From Siphonodentalium dalli (Eukaryota > Mollusca > Scaphopoda > Gadilida > Siphonodentaliidae): a stretch of DNA of 64,000 nt. Positions 22,501 to 37,500 of this stretch are shown here, in pieces. The translations under genes and the position numbers were made by a program. The stretch is from the NCBI GenBank assembly GCA_032622095.1, contig CP136063.1, positions 182,509,956 through 182,573,955 of the forward strand. The letters run 5' to 3'. A model generated the notes under the pieces. It was not told the origin of the DNA and ran no database searches. It saw only the letters and a program-made list of their open reading frames with translations. How positions within the stretch are numbered: the first letter of the stretch is position 1; every line of letters begins with the position of its first letter.

Positions 22501-25500
22501 GGTCACTGCTATTTTCATTCCAATAAGGAATGTTGTCATTTATTTCATGAAGCAAATCGTTTCAATGCAGTTTCTTCCGACGTTTCTTTGACGTTAACAT
22601 GTTCAAATTGGGTGTAAGTCAAATTCTGGTCGTCTGAAACATAATTTATTTTTAGTCGAAGATGTCACCCGTAAACGTTCAAATAAACAGGCTATCTTTA
22701 AATAAAATTTAATAATTTAATATCAATTTACTTTATGGCTCCAGCCATAAACTAAGTTACTAATTTCCACGTGCACGACGTAATCTAATTAACTGACGAT
22801 AATGGATTGGCCAACGCGTGGCACATATCGCGTAAAACTACGTTGATATACGTGACGTGAACTCAAGCCGCTCACTGACTACAATAAAATTAATGAGATC
22901 TGGGACAATTATTATAGTATAATATTTATTTGATACATTTTCCTGAAAAAAATATCTTGATTACGAGCCTTCTATTATTGAATTCCGGCTAATCTGCCAT
23001 CTGTAACATTACCTCGTACTCAACCTTGTCCACTAAGTTCTATTTGAGCCTCGGTAAACATCGGCTCAAATCGAATTTAGTGAACTCGGTTGATAAATTC
23101 CGTATAAAATAGAAACTCATGTGAGATCCTCTATTAATTGATACATTTTCCTGAAAACTTTACAAAAATATCTCGATGACAAGCGATCTATTTTTACACA
23201 CCTGTCATATGTAGCATTACTTCGTACTCAGCAGACAGTAAAATGATGGGAATATGGGTGTCTTATTCTACGAAGCAGAGAACAACATATGTGACCCGCC
23301 ATATCAAATCCAGTCATAAGTCGGGATTTTTTTAACCTGTGCCAATGCATTCTCTTATATATGCGAGTCGACCATAGGTCGCCTCGCATATATAAGAGAA
23401 TGCATTGGCCTAACAATTTTTTATCATTTGTCTTAAATAAATGTTTCTGACAATTTTTAGGACATAAAATAAAAAAAACATCCATTACCCTGCAGGGAGC
23501 CCCACATATATATTGAAGCATATATAAGAGTGTCGTCTGCTCATGTTTGTCTGGGGCTCTGTATGGGTGAAATTATAAAATTGTTATAGAATACAAGAAA
23601 AAATTATTAAAGTTGTAAAAAATTGTTAGGCCAATGCTTTCTCTTATATATGCGAGGCGACCTATGGTCGACTCGCATATATAAGAGAATGCATTGGCAC
23701 AGGGTAAACAAATACCGACTTACGACTGGATTTGATATGGCGGGTCACATATGAGTACAGTTTCTCTTTAACGTGAAACACTCCGGTAGGGTGATCGAAT
23801 AGAAATGGAGAATAATCTTGCTTAAAGTAGCTGTTTTACGAATATTAATCAAATTGACAACGCACATACTGCCATTCGTATATATAAATTCACTGCAATG
23901 ACTATCGATGGCGAAATAATTTGCGTTTGTTTATCGCCGATAGTGGCGTCCCGAATCGAGATGTAAATATTTACAATTGAGCGTAGTTCAGACGATGTTT
24001 CCTATATAGTGGTATAGTCGATTTATATGAAATGAAAATGAACAATGTTAGTAAAATGATACATTCCCTAGGTTGGCATAGCGCCTGCGTAATAACTTCT
24101 AAATTTCACGCAACCGAAAAAGTCCATAATATATCTCTAAGATTAAACAAATTTAAAATTAAACCGTGGCATTTTTTCAAACAGTAAAACTCACAAAAAC
24201 AAATTCGAGTTAATGGATTCATAGAAAACCAGAACGTTGAAGTTGTATAGTGCAATAATTTGTTTATCTTCCAAACCGACAATTCCTTAAAGGTCTGCAT
24301 ATCACATACTGCAGTAAAATGGCCATACACACTTGCATTGGTGCAAATGCAACCGAACAACGTTAATGGAAGGGATATTTCGTGAATCACAGACAAATGT
24401 ATAGTATAATCATAGCCACTGCTACCTAATCATATTGGCTGTCAGCTCTTACTCTGCGATGTAACGCTACTTATGGCATATGCACTCCAGTTTATAGTAC
24501 CGACGTCGAGGAGAGTACAGATTTAATTTTCTTCGTCTGTATCAATATGATTGAATTGGAAGAGATCAAATTCTTCATCGATCCGTGATAACATCTGTCT
24601 GAATGTTGTCATCCTTTTTCCGCCCGTCAGCGGATCTGCAACTAAGTAAGTGAGCATCAAGCAATTTGTTAAGTGGTACGCAGTGCAGTTGGGTGGTGCG
24701 CAGTGCAGTTAAGTGGTACGCAGTGCAGTTGGGTGGTGCGCAGTGCAGTTAAGTGGTACGCAGTGCAGTGCAGTTGGGTACAGATACGTTCACAAACTTG
24801 CAATGTTACATGCAATTCTTCATACAGGTCTGTAGTGTGCTCGCATATATCAGAGAATGCATTGGCCTAACAATTTTTTTATCATTTGTCTTAAATAAAT
24901 GTTTCTGACAATTTTTAGGACATAAAATAAAAAAACATCCATTACCCTGCAGGGAGCCCCACATATATATTGAAGCATATATAAGAGTGTCGTCTGCTCA
25001 TGTTTGTCTGGGGCTCTGTATGGGTGAAATTATAAAATTGTTAAAGAATACAAGAAAAAATTATTAAAGTTGTAAAAAATTGTTAGGCCAATGCTTTCTC
25101 TTATATATGCGAGGCGACCTATGGTCGACTCGCATATATAAGAGAATGCATTGGCACAGGGTAAAGTATAGCAACGATAAACTACTTATACAATGGACAT
25201 GACTCACCTTATAGTATTTGCGCAACGAGATCAGCATGTATGCTATTCCTTGGGTTATGCTATAACTGGTAGTTAGTGTAAACATATTTATTCCAATCAT
25301 AATAACATATTTTTACATTTGACAAAAGTTTTGACAATAAAATAGAATAGTATAGATGATCGATTGATTGGAAATGGGATTAAACAACAAGCTCAGGGGC
25401 TTTTGTTAAGTTGTTGTCCGAAATTATTCTTCATATATTCGGCAATAATTAATAATGAAATAACTTGTGGCATTTCATTGCCACACTAAGCGATAAATGA

Positions 25501-28500
25501 ATACAGATTATGCATTTCCACAAGTTGTCACTAAAAAGACTGCCATTACTGCAATATATAGCTAAATGTGATGAATCTCATGAAAATTTGCCAGGTAATT
25601 TTCCATCTGTGTGAACATAGCCTTAACATTTCCATGACCGGAGCTGCGCAGGTGCAGAATTATCTTATATATGCGAGTCTCTCATAGGAAGCCTCGCACA
25701 TATCAGATCATTATTTGGCTTATACGGTCAAGGTAAATAGTGTTAAGCCAATGTATTCTCTTATATATGCGAGGCTCCATATGGGGCTCCCTTTATATAG
25801 AACATAATGCATTGGCACAGGGGTTTTCGCAAAATATTGCCAGCTGTGTGAACGTAGCCTTAGTCCATGGATGCATACATTTATAAATGCTGCTAATTTA
25901 TATCAATACGCATGTTCTCCGAACGTCTTCTTGAGGAATTTAGCTATCAACTATTTAGTTATAATCAACAGTATCTGTACCAGAAAACACGACATCTCAA
26001 CCTGTTAAAATGTTAAAAGTTAATAAATTCACTTGGCGGTTTGGTCTTCAAAACACACCTGATAATATTGACATTTGAAATTTTGCCGGTATCGAAATAG
26101 TTTAATAGGTCGATAACAACTAGTGCAAGAAAACTAGATGTACGAATGCTAGAGGGGTTCCGCTTGTATCGTGCAGTTAACGTGTAGGTAAATGACAGCA
26201 TATATATATCATATTGACAATGAATTCGAGAGAATGAAACACAATTACGGAACCCACCGCTATATATACATCGTTTTCAAATAACAATTTGGCGGAAAAA
26301 TAAGGAGGTTTTTTTTTGCAGAAGGGACAGTTTTCTAGGTGTTGAAGCTCAACAACATTTGGCTCTCGTTTGAGTTATAAATTGTTATTAATTTGAGAGA
26401 TCAATCATTGTAGTCGATTATATTATAGATATAACTCTGACCTACATGTAACATGTGTCTCCCAATAAAAAAATAAACCATGTATATTATTGGACAAATT
26501 TAACAGTAACCCTTTTTATACTAAATAGAATATCCCAGTCAGCTAAAAAGTGTACATCTGAATGGCCTATTATTGATCTGAAGGTATGTTAAGATGATAA
26601 AAGCAGTAGACAGATAAATAAAAGTGCCCTATTTATTGAGGGAACTGATTTTTTTTTAAATACGTCAACAAACGACCTGTATATACTATATATACACAAG
26701 TTATTTATATATACTTCTGTACACATACTATTGTGGACTATATATAAATATATATATATTTTTTTTAATTTGTTCGCAGGTTTGCCTGAAGGTTACCGTG
26801 GAGCGGTTACATTTCTTTCATCATAAGGCCGAGGTGAGTTAAGTGTGATAAAGATTTGAACCTATAAGCGGAGCATATGTACATGCTTGCAATCCTGGAC
26901 AAGCATAATCGGAGAATTACCAGGGGGGGGGGTCTGCATATTTGTTACCAGACACAAGGCGGGGTTGTGTGTATGTGTTGGGCCTGAAGAAATTAATATT
27001 GCAAATTTGTTCCTATATACAGTGAAATTTACTGACATGTTTGTCCTGTATTAACCTTATATAGACTCCTACCTACATGGATATATCATTTAGAACACAT
27101 GCATTTAACTCCATGTGTGGGGTCTATATATGGTCTGAGGTTCCAATAGCTATACACATGCAGGCATTCTGGCAACCTTGCCAAGTTTTGTTAGCCAAAT
27201 CACTTGATAAAGTGTGTTTGTTTGACTAGAAAACCGAATGCAAAACTTCCGAGAAAAATAATTAATTTACATGATAACGTTATTCCGTTAGTGTATTACA
27301 ACTGTTAAGAACACGGGGCTAATCGTGATATGGTATTAACGCAATACATGTCAGCATTATCATGTCTATGCACGTTGTTATCAGTCATTGAACTTAGTGT
27401 TTACAAATTATATATATTATACCTCACTTATAAAAATAAGATTACAGTTAGTCTATGTATCGTGTGCACGGTGCTCATGACAATGTGTCGAAACAGTTTC
27501 AGGGTTAATTGAACAATTTAATTGAAAATTAAAATATGAGCCAGTTTGAGCGAAGGTTTTATTGAGTAAGCTATATTTGGCGGCGAAATGTGGGGTCGAA
27601 GTGATACCTGTACAATAGATTTCCTAACTTGTTATTTTATATTTTTAAGTGCATGTCGATATAATTTGTTTTTTCTTAATAAATAATAAAGGCATGGCCT
27701 GTCTCAGTTATCATTGTCATGGAACCTCATCGGCATAATACGGCTTCAGCCCCGTGTGAGCGACAGGCGTTCTACACAAACGGAGTAACGCAAAATGTAA
27801 ACACGGGGATAAACCTATGTAGTGCCATCTCATCCTTCCACACATCAAACCATAGTTTCTAGCATATTGACTGGCTCTGGACCTCCGATCAGTCATCAAA
27901 TTGCTACACAATACACACAAACAATACCATGCATTTCACATCCAGGGATGGACATGGAATTCAGCTGGCTTTAACACTGGATTGTACAACAATAACACGC
28001 TCAAAATTATGTTGGGGTTAAATTTGGTTTTAGGCAGGTTTATGCATAGTTTGTTTCACAGAATAAAGTACCTATATTAATATGATTTAAGAAGATTGGG
28101 ATATAATTGTTGGAAACAAGAGTGAACAAGGAATACATTTGGGATAGTATTTCTAATAACAAAAACATTAGCACACAAAAAAGTTTTATAAAGCGAGGGG
28201 GGGGGGTTGGTCCCAAATTATGCAAGTAGGGGGTGGTGGGTACCTTGAGGTTGGGAAACTATTTTTGGGGCCTCGTGTCTGCAAATCTTGTCCAGACCAC
28301 CTAGCATTATAGCAAATATATAGACGTATTACATCTACATGTATCATGTATCGTGGCTTTGCTGAATAGCTCCAACAGCCTCAATATGCCAACTAAAACG
28401 CCCTTGAAAACTCTTGAAAAGACCACCGAATAACTGCCTGCGGTATTATTTAAAACAACGAATCCACCAGATGAATATGCACAGTCATTGTCACCAGCTG

Positions 28501-31500
28501 GTGTTGCAGACAAACAGTGGATGCATGTATATGTATCGTGTGAGTGTAAAGTGGTTAGGAACACACCAGTGCCATGAATTTCATCCTAACTTGTATTAAT
28601 CCTGGTAATAAGACCATTTTATTGCTTTATCTCTTGCAGGTTTTCGACGCAATAATTGTGATAGTATCATTCTCGCTAGATATAGCATTTTCTTTCGTGA
28701 CAGTGAGTAATGCAGCCAAAGATGCCGCTGGGTTGATGGTGCTACTACGGTTATGGCGAGTAACTCGTATAGTAAACGGTAAGATGTTCCAATATTTAAT
28801 GAATATAGAGCATGGCTTGGGGTTGACTATACGCCAATTTATTGTCTCGAGGGAGTGATGTATAGTTCCCGATGCGGTGTGGTCAACGACAGTACATGCT
28901 CTAATCATTGTATTGTATCGAACAACGTCTTTTTGGTATACAGTAATGCCCTAAATAATCGAACTCCTACGCCACAGTAGTATAATGGGTAATTGTTCAG
29001 GATTTAGGGTGAATTTACATTGCTGTAGATCTGTGTACAGATCTGTGTGAAGTCACGTGTCGCAGATTGCTGTGACCACAACATGATTACTGATAGTGAA
29101 CGCGGGCTCATCAGTGCTCTGGTAATTGATAATTCACTATGAGGTGTGTCAGTTTAGGCCAGACAAATTTTTTTTATCAACTATGAGTACTTTGTCACCA
29201 CACGCACCAACGCACAGTCATGTTCTCGCTTACACAGTGTAAAATACATGAGTTGAAATGACAAAGAAAGATTAAGCACATTCGCCAAGCCAGAGCAACA
29301 ATTAATCAAATCCGATTTGCCGGTCGCAATGCCTCGGTTTTGACCGTGACTTATAACGGATACGATTTTTGCTCACACGAACGAATACCGTTTTCATTCT
29401 GTGTGCATTTCTATATCAACTCGTTTACACTAGTATGCATGTAGAACTGTATACATATCTACAGCAATGTAAATGCACCCTTAGTCGGAAAAATGGCTTG
29501 TTGTAATTCATAGGAAAGCTCTCACTTGAAGCTTTCCGATGAATGGCAACAAGCCATATATTTCCGACTAAATCCTGAAAATGGTCATAATACTACTGCG
29601 GTTAAGGAGTCGATTATTTAGGGCATTATTGAGAGCTTTCCAATGAATGGCAACAATCTATATTTCCGACTAAATCCTGAAAATTTATCCATAATTCTGA
29701 TGTGGTTAAGGAGTCGATTATTTAGGACATTAGTGTATCATCTCATTATCTGCTTCCATTCGGGATCTGACTTGATTTGTGAATTACAAGGTGATCAAGA
29801 TCAATTTGACAAGTTCCACAGCTTAAACTCACACTATCTGTATTGGAAACTGGCATTTAAGATGGAGTAATTGCAACACATAATTTATTAGCTTAATATT
29901 TAGAAATAAAGAAATAAACAAAAACAAACGAAAATAACGATACAAATTTGTCAAATTTCTCATCAGGAGACAGGAAGCCGAGCGACTTTTTGAGTTTTGA
30001 GGCAAATTAAAATACGGAAGTGATGTTTGTTATTAACCCCTTCTATACTAAATAGATTCTACCATCAGCTATAAAAGTATACACTGGAATGGTCTATTAT
30101 TCATCTGGATATACAATATACGCTTGTAATACCGTGTATATTTAAAATCACGTATCTATTTATAAGGAAAGAAACATCATTACAGATCATTACAAACAAG
30201 GATATATATTATGGAAAGGATGCAGGCGAACCGGCAGACCTACGTCATTCACATACGCGTTGATGGCGACACAGAGCATACTTACATGCTTACACATTTG
30301 CCATCTCTCCCTCGGGCGCCAGTTCATCCGCACCACCACCAGCGAAAAGGAAGAATTAAGAAAAATAAGAAACGAAATGGTTAATTCCTTGTACATTACT
30401 CATTGTTCAAATCCATGTAAATGTATAATTAACAGTTATACATGAGTGGGTGAAAGGGGGACCACCGTCCTTCTGACTACCCCGGGTCGAGTCCCATACT
30501 ATTTTTCTCTTTATAACGATCAAACTGGGTTATTAACGCCACCGGTGTATACTGTTCGGCAAATTTTAGAAATCTGTGGACCTGTGTAGATAATTGTTTT
30601 TTCCGGTTATTTTGGGACGCGTTAAAGTTGTACTGCGACCCCGAGTCCGGTAAAAGCTGTAGTTGGAATGTCCAAGTTCGTGAAAGTTATATTGACTATG
30701 CCGATGAGTTGAGAAGATTTATTGTTTTAGGATATTGTAGAAAGGCTAATCTGGCCGTGTCAAATTGAGCTATAGCGATGGGATATCTCGCAGGACAACA
30801 CATTTCGGGTTTTAGTGGTGTCTGTATTCGCTGGATGTCTTGTAGTTGCACATTATGTAACTATTATGACCGCGTTAATTGCGTTGGATGTTTAGGTATG
30901 AACAATGGCTGGGCCATGCACACTTGAAGATTTTATGGCGGGAACCCAATTTTTGATCCGCATTTAGAAGCTTTCTGGTTTGGTGAATGAAAAACCTGCA
31001 GTAATAAGCCGTAGTTTTTTGTAATAATTTGAAGGATTAGTTGTTTTAACGGAATTCTGAGGCGGTGCATTCATGTAACCAATATATTTTATATTATAAT
31101 TTATATTTATGGCTATTAATATGATCTTGGTGGCGTTACCATTTCTGACTATGGTTTTCTTGTATACAATTGGTAGCTCATTTCAAATTCCGTTGCATTG
31201 AGTATCCCGGTAACATAAAATCCAGATGTAATCATTATAGAATATAGAGTAGTTTCAACATAGCTACTCTTACGTGTATTACATGCACACCTATTTCATG
31301 CGTTGAAGTAACTTTCAATGTTATTTCCATCGTGGTATAGTCAATTGGATAAGAAATGATAAGTTGTTCACAAACACATAGTTGATACAAGTACGTTCCA
31401 TTCACTTAATGTTATGTCGTGTTATGCAAATACTGACCTATTTCCCTCACGCAGTACACGACAGATATCTAATATTCCTTAGTCTAATTTGATGACCTAG

Positions 31501-34500
31501 AGATTATATGGCTCTTTAGGTACATACATTCTGTTGTATGTCATGAATTCCGTGAGAGAATCGATCAGCTTAATCGTGTCTTGATGAACCAAGACATGTG
31601 TGAAATTATAATTCCTTTAAAAAGTAAGCGCATTTATATGTGATCCAACATGCGTCGTATGTCCACATCAAGAGTCAATTATTTTCTCCATAGCAACCGT
31701 ATGTGGACTCTGATAATTAATTGATGACTGTATTATTTTGCTTCAAGGGTAATTTTTTGTTTAACCCTTTACCCAACAAACCGGCCAAAACCGGCCAAAT
31801 AAAGCTTCAACAGCCTAAAATATCTTCGGTCTGTCTCAATAGAACCATACAAATATGGATATCATTGGAACCGGCTCCTTGACCACATTGTGATAGTTAC
31901 AGTTATGCCCTGTGCCAATGCATTCTCTTATATATGCGAGTCGACCATAGGTCGCCTCGCATATATAAGAGAATGCATTGGCCTAAAAAATCAATGCCAA
32001 TGCATTCTCTTATATATGCGAGGCGACCTATGGTCGACTCGCATATATAAGAGAATGCATTGGCACATGCAGGGCAGTTCTGTTGGGTAAAGGGTTAAAT
32101 TTGACGTGAACGACTTTCGAGCGATATCTTATACCAATACAACCAGAATACCGTTTATCATGGTACTCCTGACAATAGTTACACGTTTCTATGTACATCG
32201 CAATGAGAGTAAACTGGCATATATATGTCGACACAGATATCATTCTACTGCACCAGCTGCTCATTGTTTTAACATAGATTATGCCCCGTTGATAATTGAA
32301 TGGATTCTCTCATGCAATTCCTAAAACTTTGATGATGATTGAAGTGGTGATGGTGATGTCCTGCATGATATTGACGATGATGTCGATGATGGCGTCAGTG
32401 GTGATATCGGCGACGAAGATGATATGAGATGAGGTGATTTTGATGATGATGATATTAACGATGATGGTGCGGTGATGACGATGACGATATCGATGACTAC
32501 GATGATTAGGTGATGACGATGGTAATTTTGTTGCGGTATGTATTAATTTTAGTTTAATCATGTTACAGTTTGTATCTCTTGTGTCTCGAGTAATATCCAA
32601 TACATTACATTATTATTTACTCAATCCGAGCTATGGTATGTTTACTTATTATTATTACTTAGAGTATTGTGAAACACTCCAGCAGGGTGATCGAATAGAA
32701 ATAGAGAATAATCTTCTTTTTTTTTACAAATTTATATACAAATTGACAACACACCGTCATTCTTACGTATTAATTAAATGCAGTGACTCTCGATGGGGAA
32801 ATCGTTATCGTTAGTTTATCGCAGATAGACGCGTCCAGAATCGAGTAGTAAATATTTACAATTGAGCGTAGTTCAGACGATGTTTTCTATGGAGTGGTAT
32901 GGTAGATTTGCTTCAGATTTTCGATTTCGATGTTAAGAGAATGTTACATTCCTCCAGTTGGCATAGTGCCTGAGTACTAACCTATCAGTTTTACGCACCC
33001 GATCAAGTACATAATATGTCTTTAATTTCGGTCGTATTCTCCAATATGGTCTATACACCAGGTAACTGTAGTTTAAAGGTACGGTTGGCATTGGCGGTGG
33101 GTATCCTGTGAAAATATTTCCACCCATCAAAAACCGCCACAAACAGAAAGACCATCAAAATGTAGACAGACTTTGTCCGTATACAAATAAGAAATATCGC
33201 ATAAACAGTATGTTATTGTCATTTGTTTGACCATTGTTATGTAAACAAAAGCATAAAAAGTTACTTTTCTGGTGTTTGTTTATATTATGATGGTAAACAT
33301 AAAGAGCGTTATTTGTTGCTGAATTCCTGATATGGAACTAATAAAGAGCTTTATATCATTTGTGTGTGATTAGCCAGTGACACTGTGCTGTCTTCTGTAA
33401 CACAATCAGACTCTTGCTTATGTAAAATATAGTAAGTTTTTATGATAGAATGCTGTTTACGCGATGGTCATGGTATATATGAACGAAACTGTATGCGTTT
33501 TAATGTTTTTCTGTTTACTATGTTTGGAACAAATATGAATATTTTCGACAATTAAGGCCAACCGTGCCTTTAATTGGTTGAGGCATTAAAGGGAATCCGA
33601 GGTCCTTGTTGCCATTTGATTTAAACATAGTTTATTGTACATAAATTATATACAAAGGATTGGGACACAAATTATGTCAACTTAGTGACGTCATTCTCAC
33701 GCAGTGACGACCCTTGTTAACATTGATAGCGATACACATCGCCGCGAGTAAATAATATGTGAAGAATTTGTCATTTTGTCAATATGTATACACATAGTTC
33801 GCAAATGATCATTTGCCACAACTAACCGGTGATTACTCAAAAAATAAAAATCCCATATTTATGACATACAACGCGGTAATGACTGGGAAAGAATCGTCTT
33901 GCAGCAATATTCCACAAATTAATGTTGTCGCTTTTCTTAATGAGGTTCAACAACGCCTTTCCGTTAAAATTTCCATATTTGAAATTGATTAAATGAAACA
34001 CGGTTTTGGTGAAATCCATGGGTAACTAGCAATCACCGACAGTGATCAAACCCTGCTTGTGATTAAATCCCCTTAATTGGGCCAGTGTAGAGCGTTGGTT
34101 CCCGACGCTCGAAACCGGCGACAACCACCGATACCTTGACTATATAGTTTCCCTCAACTACATTGACTAAAAAACAGTCTACGGTCCTCATATAACCCTT
34201 GTGACTTCAATTGATTAGAATCGTGTTGGGGTATGTATGTACCTGTTAGTGATTTTGTCAGCATTAGCTTTAATCAGTTCTGTTTCATCGATGACTACTG
34301 ATTTTCCTCGGGAAATGTTCAGGCAATAAGTTCAACAAACGACCATAGGTGAACTTATTATTTGAAAATTTCCCACCGTTGAATATGAATCCTTCTGCAC
34401 AAATATCATCTTTTAATCTGCTTGTCGTCTTCTCGTGTTTTTCCTTAACACCTCTCCAAATGAATAATGTATCATTCCAATGTATGTTTTTATAACTGGA

Positions 34501-37500
34501 TGGGAAAATCAATTTAGTATAGAAAGGGTTAATGGGTTCAAATGAAACCAACACAAAAATATCCACTTGCAAATATTCACCTGCAGACAAAGTCACTATC
34601 ATCCGTAGCAATACTGATCAGAACACGGCAAAAGATAAAATAAAAGCACGACCAGGTGCTGGAAAATTTGTGCAGACCTTTTCCTAATGGCAACTTAAAA
34701 TGTTCATTCTGTGCGTCTATACTAAACTGTCTGGACTATACGGCTAGATAAGCGCAGGACATGAACTCGGACTGGAAACCTAAAACTGATTGACCCAGTC
34801 CTAATAGCGAGGGTGTAACCCAGTCTACCTATCAATGTGTATCTTCGATAAGATCGCATCGACTATGAGGCTGTTGATGCCCAATATGTACGATGTGACA
34901 CTGTGAATTAGAATAGGAAGAAGACAAAGACAAAATGAAGTTGTTAGTTACTTACTTGGGGCTTAATCATTTATATACTAAATGGATTCGCCCATTCAGT
35001 TATAACAGTATTTATTGAAACAGTCTATTATTCATTTGGCGGGGTGTTCGGGTAATAGAAACAGGCCACAGATAGAAAAAAACAGATACTATACAAGAGC
35101 AGAATGATTCATATTCAATGGTGGCGAATGTTCAGATAATAAGTTCAACAAACGACCTTTGTTTGTTGAACTTATTAAATGAACATTTCCTAAGGGAACT
35201 ACTCATCAATAGGTATTTAGTATTGGGAGAGAGTGAGAGTGCATGGTGCCAGACGCAGTTTGTACATTCTTGTATATGGGCATCATTATTTATCGTGAAA
35301 TGTACATTGTATTGTCCTTGTGGAAACAAACCTTTAATTACTTGATGGGGTACCACCGTGGGTGTGTGTTGACTAATTGTTCATTCTAATAGATTTTGCC
35401 CATTGAACGGACATGGCCTATTTGAACATCAAGAATGACGTATAAGCCATTTGGTATAGTGGGGACAATATATGTCGATAATTACAGGAAATATCGATAT
35501 AATTATAGACCTTATATGCTCTAAAAATCTTCGATGTTTAACACACAAATGAAATAAACACCGTTTGTTCAAGCCATATAAGGAATAGATTAACATAAAA
35601 CGCTCTTTATTGTTCCAAGTTTAAATTTCCAACAGACCCGACCATCCACCGGGCTAGATCCAAATCAAAATCCCAATTTTTGGACATTTTATTCCATCCT
35701 GTCCACCAAACGTTATATACTGTTGACAGCTTCCAACCCAACATTCGAAAATTCGAACTGTTGTTTTAGTCATCAATCAATCGGTTTATGAAATCAGTAG
35801 TGAAATCCAGTTGTTAAAAAATGTACCAATATAGCGGAAGAAAGAAACCCAACCCAATCCCCACTGTCGCCTCGTCCCGGATGTATGCAACTCATTGTCC
35901 AGAAGACCATCATCTCTATATAACGTCGGCTAATGTGCATACGTCTACTCATAAATCAGTTTGCTATGCACACACGTGTACATGTGGCTACCCGTTCCCA
36001 TAGACGTACGCGTTTTAAAGAGCAAACTCGCTAAACGCCCTGTCACTGACTCGCGGCCATGTTGGATCCACATACCAAGCCTGGTTCTGTGGTTTTAGTG
36101 CTACGGGTCAAAATTATTGTGTAGCATTTTTATATATGGAGTCATGAATATTTATTTAAAAGCTCCATATATGGAAATGCTACTCCAGAACTTTTACCTG
36201 TAGCACTAAAACCACGGAACCGGGGTTGGGTGAATCTCTGAAACCACGGAACGGAACTGGATGAATCAAATACGGCTGCGACTTAGTGATCTCGCTTATT
36301 GGCGGAATTAAAATTCTCCTTCTAAATTGCAGGCGTAATCATGTCTGTAAAGAAAGATGCCGATAAAAAGATAGCCATTCAGAAGCGAGAGCGTTTGAAA
36401 GCAGAGCATCAAGTTGAACGACTAAAACAAAAAATCGAACAGTTAGAGGTAAGGCATTTAATGGTATGACAAACATCTTAAAATTTAAATCGGCAGATAT
36501 ACATGTACCAATCCTTTGGCAGATCGTTTTGACCTCTTTATTAACGAGATTTGATATATATGTGACTGAAAATATGTCACCTCAACGTCGCCCTAATCCG
36601 TGCAAGAGAATTTGGCATATGTGAACTTGCCATCGGTAGTGTGTGAGTATAGGTCAGACGCCCACACATCTGGAACGCGGGCGCAAGTGTCATGTATGCA
36701 TAGCAGGAAGTTTATTTGGTTACCCCCATGGCAGACTACTCATTCTTGTCACCACATCCTTACTCATCACCTCTGACAATCTTTATATAGCCCTCTGCAT
36801 GTCGCTCTCTCTCTCTCTCTCTTGGTCGGACGGACCGGAATCCACCGGTCCGGGGCTACCAAGACCAAGAACACCGGAGAAAGAAAAGAACAAGACACCA
36901 AAGGGACGCCGATAGGAGGGCCAAATGGAGACATGGGAGCTGCGAGACGGCCATCTCCCCCATTTGGCCTCAAAGCAACCACCAACTCATCGTCCATTAT
37001 ATTACCAACAGCGGAAACAGGGGACGCCGCCGACGTCACCCCGGACATCCCTGCCGTCGGTTTCTAGTTGGAATTGGATCCTCCACCAGCGCCAACCCCA
37101 CCACAATCATGCGGAGAACGACTTCTTCACCGTCCCGATAACGCCAATGTACAAGTATGAACCGGCGATTTCACCCCATGGAGAGAGGACCATCGGACAT
37201 GGATCAGCTCATCCAAGAGGCCAAGGACCGGGTCCGCGTTGCCGACACAGAAGGACGAAATTACCAGTTCTGTAAACATGAATTAATTATACAACAACGT
37301 ATTCTACACCGGAGCAGACTCAAAGAGACCCGGTTGACATTGAATAAACGTGCGTGACACCTAACTATCGGGTGCCCCTTTGTCAGCTCCACCACCGGCC
37401 AATAAAGGAAAAGGAAAAAGAAGAAACGCTGATCATTCATTAGGGTTAAGGAAAGGGCATATCGGCCCTTTCGAAAATCCATGCAGGGGTTAGCCCCCCC

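Larger units (their letters stand above)
22498..26779 (+). other. Hv1 intron 2
   Basis: A 4.28 kb intron. Contents: an inverted repeat near 23,020-23,105, the composite inverted repeat 23,286-23,753, a dispersed repeat at 23,770-24,130, a 20 bp minisatellite at 24,675-24,777, a truncated second copy of the composite at 24,842-25,166, and two hairpins of the paired-hairpin family at 25,657-25,816. Confidence 0.85.
28779..36332 (+). other. Hv1 intron 4
   Basis: A 7.55 kb intron. Contents: a Tc1/mariner-like MITE with nested insertion (28,941-29,735), a piggyBac-like MITE (31,765-32,094), a GAT-rich microsatellite (about 32,325-32,525), a dispersed repeat (32,665-33,030), short hairpins near 34,300-34,540 and 35,125-35,220, and the inverted repeat at 36,083-36,222. 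Confidence 0.85.

Noticed and set aside
23337-23701. Regularly spaced palindromes resembling a CRISPR array
   Set aside because: The hairpins come in pairs with variable arms and no regular spacer series, in an animal genome; MITE-derived.
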